Source: Loripinus fragilis
Lineage: Eukaryota > Mollusca > Bivalvia > Lucinida > Lucinidae
NCBI GenBank assembly: GCA_964019695.1
Contig: OZ026527.1
Location: forward strand, 75,665,471-75,729,470
DNA length: 64,000 bases
Direction of reading: 5' to 3'
Notes under the pieces: model-generated
The model's database searches: none
The model's input: only the letters and a program-made list of their open reading frames with translations
What the model was told of the DNA's origin: nothing
Made by a program: the position numbers and the translations under genes
Part shown: positions 57,546-64,000 of the stretch, piece by piece
Position numbering within the stretch: the first letter of the stretch is position 1
How the letters are laid out: each line of letters starts with the position of its first letter

Positions 57546-58604
57546 AGAGCAAAAAATTCTTTTAAAGCACTCCTTGTTATAACATGGATTTGGAAATGAC
57601 ACAGTCATGTTGTGGTTCCCTATTTATAATACCTCGATGAAGTCTGAGGAATATAGTTTTGGTGTTGTCTGTCTGTCTGTCCATACACACAAGGAGGCAT
57701 ATATTACAAGCGGGCATTTATTGGGTCACCCTTTCTTGGGTCCTTTACATATAAGCTTCCTTGAGTCCTTAAACATACCCAACAAGTTTTGGAGGCCCTT
57801 GTTGGGTATCGTAGGTAGAACAAGCATTTGTTGGGTTTTTATGGTGATTGATGGGTATTTGAGTTAACTAAGGTTTAGCATTAGAATAGCAAATAAATGT
57901 CCGTTTATAAGTATGTCCGTCCCTCAATCTGCCTGTTCAGAACCATATCTCAGTACCTATTGGTCAGATTGATGCATTCTTGGTATAAATCTTAATCAGT
58001 TACCTCTCCTATGAACTGCATTGTTGCATATTGCCTGATAAACGTTGTCTATCTCACAGGCATGTGCCTTTATCAGATCATGATGATATTGCACTTTTTA
58101 AATGACGTCCCCAATGACACTGAATCGACATAAAAATAAAAAAATTATGTCATAATCGCTAGTTTAAAGAGTGAAACAATGGGTAAACTGATAAATGGAA
58201 TACCAGGTTCGTGCCTTTTGATATCAAGTTTACCAGGTTGGGCTTTGTGAACGCCTTGGGATGTCAACGTGCGGTCTCAAAGCCTTGCCTGGTAAACTTT
58301 ATCAGAAGTCACTCACCTAGTATTCTCTATTTACCATGGACAGTGATATCCTTTAATTTTTATCAAAATTAACTCACTAACACTGAGTTACTGCCCTTGA
58401 CTTTGACAATTATAATGGTGCAAAAGTTGCATCCGCTTTTTATGTAACGAAATTCATATTTCCTCAAAGCTATTATATCTAACAACTTCTCACTATTGGC
58501 CGTGATTGCCCAGTGCCTGTAGAGAAGCACAACTGTGTAAAAAAGTGAGAAAAAATATGTATGATCTCTATATTATAAAGACAAACTCAGAACTTTAGAT
58601 AAGA
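57546..58604. other. Intron sequence, no gene recognised
   Basis: A short open frame near 57607-57867 has TGTCTGTCTGTCC repeats and no domain. 'TACCAGGTTCGTGCC' and 'TTTACCAGGTTGGGC' near 58200 are short local repeats. Nothing else stands out. Confidence 0.4.
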
Positions 58605-59000
58605 TTGTATAATTAAAAATTATTTTTCTTATTTCTCTACCAAAACATGTGTTACCAGCAATCAAAGAAACTGTTCTTTTGTGCACCCAAGACAAATGGT
58701 TGGACTGATGGATAGGAAAATATTTACAATTTTATGCTCATTATTTCTCTCTGGACCTACATGTAAACTCGTCAAAATAAGTTAAGCTGAGCAGACTGGT
58801 TTGAGTCTTACTTGGTTTTCTTGTGTCAAGGCCCATATTATAATCAGAAAGCCTTGGCTTCAATATCATATGGGGCTTGAGGCGAGAAACCCTGACTTTG
58901 TAGTTTGCCAACAGCCAAGGCGTAGACCAACCGCGCATCCACGCAGTCTGATCAGCACCTTTGTTATTCGTCACTGGAAAGTAATGTGACTATGTCAGAT
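58605..59000. mobile_element. Decayed family 1 and family 2 MITE fragments
   Basis: 58605-58745: 'AAAAATTATTTTTCTTATTTCTC.ACCAAAACATGTGTT' and 'GAAACTGTTCTTTTGTGCACCCAAGACAAATG', a family 1 copy with a damaged hairpin. 58780-59000: 'GAGCAGACTGGTTTGAGTC', 'GTCAAGGCCC' and then a second partial left end 'GGGGCTTGAGGCGAGAAACCC', family 2 fragments. Confidence 0.6.
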
Positions 59001-59071
59001 ATCTCTTAATTCTCTGTTTTTATTTTCTGGGCTTCAACATGATAAAGCATCTTGCTACGCCCCTGATAATT

Positions 59072-59308
59072 GAGCCGCGACATGAGATTTCCAACAATGT
59101 GGTATGTGTGACCAGCAAAGCCTCCGATCAGCCTGCGCAAACACACAGTCTGATCAGAGCCTTTGCTAGTCGCTTGAATATTCTATGATTGTTAACCTAC
59201 CGACCAAACATCCCTTGGAGCTTCTTAGCTTAAAAGAAGGTTGTATAGGCTTGTTTGAGTCAACACTTGTCAAAATGCCACATTGTTGGAAATCACATGT
59301 CACGCCTC
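59072..59308. mobile_element. Family 3 MITE directly before an exon
   Basis: GAGCCGCGACATGAGATTTCCAACAATGTGG to TGCCACATTGTTGGAAATCACATGTCACGCCTC. It ends 15 bp before the exon at 59324, leaving only AATTATTTATTTCAG between. Confidence 0.85.
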
Positions 59309-59323
59309 AATTATTTATTTCAG

Positions 59324-59480
59324 GGTACTTCAATCATCCATACTTGAACTCTACAGACTTTTGAACCCATTTTACGCCTTCTACTTGTTCAATGGACTGC
59401 TGTTAGTTCTACAGATATTACATATTATATGGACATATATGATCATCAGAATAGCCTGGTTGAAACTAGCTCATAATAAG
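59324..59480 (+). CDS. CERS: Ceramide synthase exon: last membrane helices of the TLC domain
   Basis: Acceptor AATTATTTATTTCAG|G, donor CATAATAAG|GTATGT; one base completes W224, then 52 codons, visible residues 225-276. VLQSSILELYRLLNP is the loop after the P.W motif. YAFYLFNGLLLVLQILHIIW then YMIIRIAWLKLAHNK is the conserved F...L..LQ.LH..W..LI.RI segment, the last membrane helix and its cytosolic exit. The last 33 bp of this exon together with the donor gave rise to the tandem array that follows (59434-61075). Confidence 0.95.
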
Positions 59481-61075
59481 GTATGTATAATTGGTAGAAA
59501 ATCTGGTTGAATGATGTATGTATGGAAGACAGAATAGCCTGGTTGAATAAGATGTGCACAAAAGACAGAATAGTCTGGTTGAAGCTAGCTCATTCTAAGG
59601 TATGTATTAATAGGCAGAATAGCCAGGTTGATTAAGATATGCATGGTAGGTAGAATAGCCTGGTTGAATAAGATATGTATGGTACTAGGCAGAATAGCCT
59701 GGTTGAATAAGGTATGTATGGTAGACAGAATAGCCTGGTTGAATAAGATATGCATGGTAGGCAGAATAGCCTGGTTGAATAAGATATGTATGGTAGGCAG
59801 AATATCCTGGTTAAATAAAATATGTATGGTACTAGGGAGAATAGCCTGGTTGAATAAGATTTGTATGGTAGGCAGAATAGCCTGGTTGAATAAGGTATGT
59901 ATGGTAGGCAGAATAGCCTGGTTAAATAAGATATGTATGGTACTAGGCAGAATAGCCTGGTTTAATAAGATATGTATAGTAGGCAGAATAGCCTGGTTGA
60001 GTAAGATATGTATGGTAGGCAGAATAGCCTGGATGAATAAGATATATATGGTAGGCAGAATAGCCTGGTTGAATAAGATATGTATGGACCTAGGCAGAAT
60101 AGCCTGGTTGAATAAAATGTGCATGGTAGGCAGAATAGCCTGGTTGAATAAAATGTGCATGGTAGGCAGAATAGCCTGGTTGAATAAGATATGTATGGTA
60201 GGCAGAATATCCTGGTTGATTAAAGATATGTATGGAAGGCAGAATAGCCTGGTTGAATAAGATATGTATGGTAGGCAGAATAGCCTGGTTGAATAAGATA
60301 TGTATGGTAGGCAGAATAGCCTGGTTGAATAAGATATGTATGGTAGGCAGAATAGCCTGGTTGAGTAAGATATGTATGGTACTAGGCATAATAGCCTGGT
60401 TGAATAAGATATGTATGGTACTAGGGAGAATAGCCTGGTTGAATAAGATATGTATGGTAGGCAGAATAGCCTGGTTGAATAAGATATGTATGGTACTAGG
60501 CAGAATAGCCTGGTTGAATAAGATATGTATGGTAGGCAGAATAGCCTGGTTGAATAAGATATGTATGGTAGGCAGAATAGCCTGGTTGAATAAGATATGT
60601 ATGGTACTAGGGAGAATAGCCTGGTTGAATAAGATATGTATGGTAGGCAGAATAGCCTGGTTGAATAAGATATGTATGGTAGGCAGAATAGCCTGGTTGA
60701 ATAAGATATGTATGGTAGGCAGAATAGCCTGGTTGAATAAGATATGTATGGTAGGAAGAATAGCCTGGTTGAATAAGATATGTATGGTACTAGGCAGAAT
60801 AGCCTGGTTGAATAAGATATGTATGGTAGGCAGAATAGCCTGGTTGAATAAGATGTGTATGGTAGGCAGAATAGCCTGGTTGAATAAGATATGTATGGTA
60901 GGCAGAATAGCCTGGTTGAATAAGATATGTATGGTAGGCAGAATAGCCTGGTTGAATAAGATATGTATGGTAGGCAGAATAGCCTGGTTGATTAAAGATA
61001 TGTATGGTAGGCAGAATAGCCTGGTTGAATAAGATATGTATGGAAGGCAGAATAGCCTGGTTGAATAAGATATGC
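59434..61075 (+). repeat. About 40 tandem units (36/39 bp) derived from an exon end plus 5' splice site
   Basis: The unit is AGAATAGCCTGGTTGAATAA then GATATGTATGGTAGGC (36 bp); a GGTACTAGGC variant gives 39 bp. The first 17 bases equal the exon segment from 59448. AATAAG/ATATGT corresponds to the exon end AATAAG|GTATGT with the donor G changed to A. An intermediate copy at 59567-59599 keeps the longer exon end (CTAGCTCATTCTAAG|GTATGT) with four mismatches in 33. Intact AAG|GTATGT also remains near 59710 and 59892. Both unit lengths are multiples of 3 and stop-free in one frame per strand, giving long but meaningless frames (up to 266 residues on + and 333 on -). Confidence 0.92.
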
Positions 61076-61589
61076 ATGATACTTTTTTCACTTCACTCCA
61101 TTAAAAAATAGATATATTCTATGACAAAAAAAAGATTTTTTTTTTATTTACAATTTTGAATTGTGCAAGATTTTTTGCACTTATGATGTTGAACATGATC
61201 AGACATGACATCATTATTATGATGAGTTTGCAGCATAATGTGTCTAACTTCTAAAACTGAAACCACATGAGCTAGAGTAAAGAAGAAAGAAACATTTTAA
61301 CAAAGGACAACATTTTTTTTACTTAAATGCTCATTACAATCCAATTAAGAGAATGAATACCCACACTTTACCCAAATATGCTATAAATTAGTTTAAAATT
61401 GTTTTGTCATTATCTTGTGCAGCATCTTGACAAAACAATTTTGTATTTCTGGTCTCCATTAGCATTAAGTACTACAAAGATAGTAAACCTCATGTACTTT
61501 TCAAGGGTAAAGAGTAAATTCCCAGAACTTATCAAGGCAGATATGATTTTTAATGGCTTTTCTAGAAAGCACTCTATTTGCAAAAATAG
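61076..61589. other. Intron sequence, nothing recognised
   Basis: AT-rich, with T runs near 61137 and 61312. No exon, repeat family member or domain-bearing frame was found. Confidence 0.4.
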
Positions 61590-61885
61590 TAAGTGAGTAT
61601 GATCAGGAAATACCACAATCACAAACTGCAGACAACCCCGTGGCACCGCGAGGAAGAGCCGCTCAACCATCACAAGACACCAGGAAGACAAATTAAGCAA
61701 AGCAATCAGCTCTCTCTTCCCCATCAAGATGATTGCAATACTAGAACGGACATAAAGTAACGTACAACAAAACATAGAACAATTACAGACTCCCACAATG
61801 GGAGTAACAATAAACAAAAAGTCAACAACAACAGAACCACCGCCTTAGAACGGACAGCAGCCTAAGCCACCGGGGGGGCTTAAAT
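61590..61885. mobile_element. Dispersed retroposon-like repeat
   Basis: 'GTGAGTATGATCAGGAAATACCACAATCACAAAC', 'GCACCGCGAGGAAGAG', 'GCAAAGCAATCAGCTCTCTCTTCCCCATCAAGATGATTGCAATAC' and 'CGCCTTAGAACGGACAGCAGCCTAAGCCACC'. It matches 39870-40500 and the inverse of 50230-50530. The 135-residue minus-strand frame here is shared by the other copies only in fragments and has no recognised domain. Confidence 0.6.
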
Positions 61886-62271
61886 GCATTTTACTGGTAC
61901 CAAATCTTCGCCCTAGATTCTGCTGTTGTTGAAGTACAAGAAATGTTCAGCTCGCATGGAGGCCATCTAACTAATGCAATGTATCATCATGGAAAACACT
62001 CTAATCAAATTAACACTCCATGATGAAACAAAGAAAAGGGCTCATGATTCACAGATAGTCAGAGCTAAAGAAAACCTCAAGTTGAGCCACGGTGGGTCCA
62101 GCTACAGATAAGCATCAGGCACCAACCCACCGATTAAAGCTTTACGTCAGAGCCGTCATAGAATCTGAGGCCTGAGTCAAGTACTTTTTTTACATTTTTG
62201 ACACCCTCAGCTCTGCAAGGGACTGCACCATCAGGCGCCACACAGACAACCCTTGTTAATATTTGGTTGTA
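61886..62271. other. Intron sequence, nothing recognised
   Basis: No exon or repeat recognised in this stretch. Confidence 0.35.
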
Positions 62272-62467
62272 CAGTTAAACCTCCTTAAGTGGCCACTCAA
62301 AAAATACTCCAAAAAAGTTTTTTTTAGGACCTATACTCGCTTAATGCAGTTCAAAAGTATTGCCGTGGGGCATTCTGCTGTACCGTTGAACTGCATTGAG
62401 CTACTACATGGCTTTAAGACCTTTGTTTTGTCTGTTTTTGAGTGGCCGCTTAAGACAGGTATTACTG
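62272..62467. mobile_element. Pogo-like MITE, TA target
   Basis: TA|CAGTTAAACCTCCTTAAGTGGCC on the left and AGTGGCCGCTTAAGACAGGTATTACTG|TA on the right. 'CAGTTCAAAAGTATTG' and its near complement lie inside. 196 bp, non-coding. Confidence 0.75.
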
Positions 62468-62776
62468 TAAGTGTTCTGTTTCGGACATGTGTCATGACAT
62501 AGACATTATGAAGAGTAAAACACTTTGTACTCATTGCCTCCAATAAGCACCCATGCTGATGTATCCAGCATGACTAGAAGTGTATATTTTGGTCTGAATC
62601 TTCATCTACATCCATACTTTGGGTATGTGATTAGAGAAAGCTCTTGCTAGTCTGTACCTTTGTGCTGTCCTGTTTTAGTCTTCACTACTTGCATCTGCAG
62701 CTTATACCAAAATCTAATGTGCTGGTTCTTATTGTGATTGTGACAACATCATAACAAGTATTTGCTTCTTCCAAAG

Positions 62777-62821
62777 GTTAAAGATGTAAGAAGTGAAACC
62801 GAGGACAGTGATGAAGATTAG
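62777..62821 (+). CDS. CERS: Ceramide synthase last coding exon and stop
   Basis: Acceptor TTGCTTCTTCCAAAG|GTT, phase 0; 14 codons and TAG. VKDVRSETEDSDED (visible residues 277-290) matches the acidic C-terminal tail of CerS2-6 (D.RSD.E...), which in vertebrates is phosphorylated by casein kinase 2. Here S-E-T-E and S-D-E-D fit the S-x-x-(D/E) consensus. The downstream 3' UTR was not delimited; no unambiguous AATAAA signal was seen in the next few hundred bases. Confidence 0.92.
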   Translation, partial: VKDVRSETEDSDED

Positions 62822-62945
62822 ATAACACCAGTAGCAAGGATCAGGGCTGGAACCCAGCAGCTACCAAGTTAAATGAAACCTGAAACCAGATTTTCATCAT
62901 GTTTCAAACTGAACAGATTCATCAACCAGCAAGGATATACACCAG

Positions 62946-63120
62946 CAGGCCTGTAGTTAAGAGTTTGCAACAAAAAAATATTTTTCTCATCTTTCAACCA
63001 AAACATATGTTGTGGGTACTCAAAAGAAGTGTCTCAATGAGCACCCAAAACATATGTTAAAATTGATTGGTAAGAAAATATAAACAATTTTAGGTTTAAA
63101 TTTTTGTTTATCTAAACCTG
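62946..63120. mobile_element. Family 1 hairpin MITE
   Basis: CAGGCCTGTAGTTAAGAG to TTTGTTTATCTAAACCTG. The right half of the hairpin is shortened (AAAAGAAGTGTCTCAATGAGCACCC). It probably lies in the ceramide synthase 3' UTR or just beyond it. Confidence 0.85.
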
Positions 63121-63153
63121 CGCTCTGGGAAGATCTATGTACCAAACTGAATC

Positions 63154-63344
63154 ACAGGTTTAGATAAACAAATTTTTTGAGCGCGAAATTGTAAATATTT
63201 TCTTACCCATCAGTTTTAACATATGTTTTGGGTGCTCAAAAGAACCATCTCATTGAGACGGTTCTTTTGTGTACCCACAACATATGTTTGGGTTGAGAAA
63301 TAAGAAAATTAATTTTTCGATACGCACTCTTAACTAAAGTCCTG
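63154..63344. mobile_element. Family 1 hairpin MITE, opposite orientation
   Basis: CAGGTTTAGATAAACAAATTT to CGCACTCTTAACTAAAGTCCTG, 191 bp, with AAAAGAACCATCTCATTGAGACGGTTCTTTT. It is arranged tail-to-tail with the copy at 62946-63120, 33 bp apart. Confidence 0.88.
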
Positions 63345-64000
63345 TGAATACTAGAAGATCTCTGTTTCTTGAATTATTAGGCAGACACCTTCAAGCTAGC
63401 AGCAAGTGTGATATTTTTCAGGCATCTAAAATGTAAATGTCGGATTTGAAATTCATATTTATTATTTCCAGTATATTAAATGTATATGTGCAACTTGAAT
63501 TTTCTTATTTTCAGGTATATTAAATATGTATGTAGTATACTCCTCAAAATAATTAAAGGACCAAGATTTTAGAACGCGAGTATAATTAGCTCAAACATTT
63601 AAATTCTGTAAAACTTGGCCCAAATCTTTCTTTTCTTTATGCCCATAAATCAAAAATCATTATTAACGATTCCCGTGCCTAATTCTGTCATAACTGTGTC
63701 TCAAATGCACATACCCTCAAAAACACACTTTCAGAAGGCAGTGGGTGGGGTAAGGAAATTCTTCTGTGGTCATTCGAGTAGAATGAATGTGACATCAAAT
63801 TAAACTTTGTTTTAAACAGTTAAGCTTACATGCAAAAAAATCTTCAAAAAGTTTCAATATACTGGGAAGCAAGCATTTTCATCTCTGACAATGGAGTTTT
63901 TACATTGTTTTGTTTTCGAAAACAATGTGTGTTCTTGGCCATCAAGAATCAGATTTTCAGTCATCATCCTATGCCGCTGGGTGTTAGAAAGATGTCCCGA
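63345..64000. other. Downstream sequence, nothing recognised
   Basis: A short direct duplication, 'TATTTCCAGTATATTAAATGTATATGTGCAACTTGAATTTTCTTATTTTCAGGTATATTAAATATGTATGT' in part, lies near 63466-63535. No gene was seen to the window end. Confidence 0.4.

Noticed and set aside
59585..61091. Long overlapping open frames on both strands (up to 266 and 333 codons)
   Set aside because: The 36/39-bp unit is a multiple of 3 and stop-free in a frame on each strand. The array derives from an exon-intron boundary, so these are not independent genes.
61410..61817. 135-codon minus-strand frame with hydrophobic segments
   Set aside because: It lies in a dispersed repeat whose other copies (39870-40010, 50230-50445) carry stops and shifts in the same region. 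No domain was recognised.

Overview
The window looks like a piece of a repeat-rich invertebrate genome, most likely a bivalve mollusc. The reasons are short exons in kilobase-scale GT-AG introns, high A+T, dense small DNA transposons, tRNA-derived SINEs with CAAA-type tails, and tandem 'ggtcaaggtcacatgatgtagagggtactgggcaa'-type repeats. The mollusc assignment is inference; I cannot run a search. No bacterial genes, rRNA, functional tRNA or CRISPR array were seen.

One real host gene is visible: a ceramide synthase (CERS/LAG1 family) on the + strand. Nine coding exons run from 31515 to 62821. All nine have AG acceptors, the eight non-terminal ones have GT donors, and the phases agree. They encode 290 residues: the homeobox-like region, the TLC/Lag1 domain with its HH and HD motifs, and an acidic C-terminal tail. 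The N-terminal exon(s) were not found.

The main discovery is in this gene. Three exon-intron junctions have been amplified into tandem arrays. At 47768-48372 a 54-bp unit (3' splice site plus exon start) is present 11 times and is open in frame over the last eight units. At 59434-61075 the end of another exon with its 5' splice site has seeded about 40 units of 36/39 bp. At about 31580-32950 a third exon end with its donor is present in about six decayed units.

Layout: 0.1-1.8 kb degenerate satellite; 3.0-4.8 kb a mariner-like transposon with long TIRs and a broken, intron-containing transposase; 5.0-6.4 kb an element with many 'TTTCAGTGAAA' subterminal repeats; 7.6-9.7 kb several small elements, including a three-level nest; 9.7-14.5 kb degenerate tandem repeats; 14.5-28.0 kb a 13.5-kb region bounded by 24-bp inverted repeats, inserted in a 130-bp repeat and filled by an 11-kb satellite of 22-bp units with 2.9-kb higher-order copies; 28-31.5 kb dispersed repeats; 31.5-62.8 kb the ceramide synthase gene with introns full of MITEs, SINEs and long-inverted-repeat elements; 62.9-64 kb two hairpin MITEs and unremarkable sequence.

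Most open reading frames of 60-330 codons in the window are artefacts of periodic repeats (14-25 kb, 47.7-48.3 kb, 59.6-61.1 kb) and were not called as genes.
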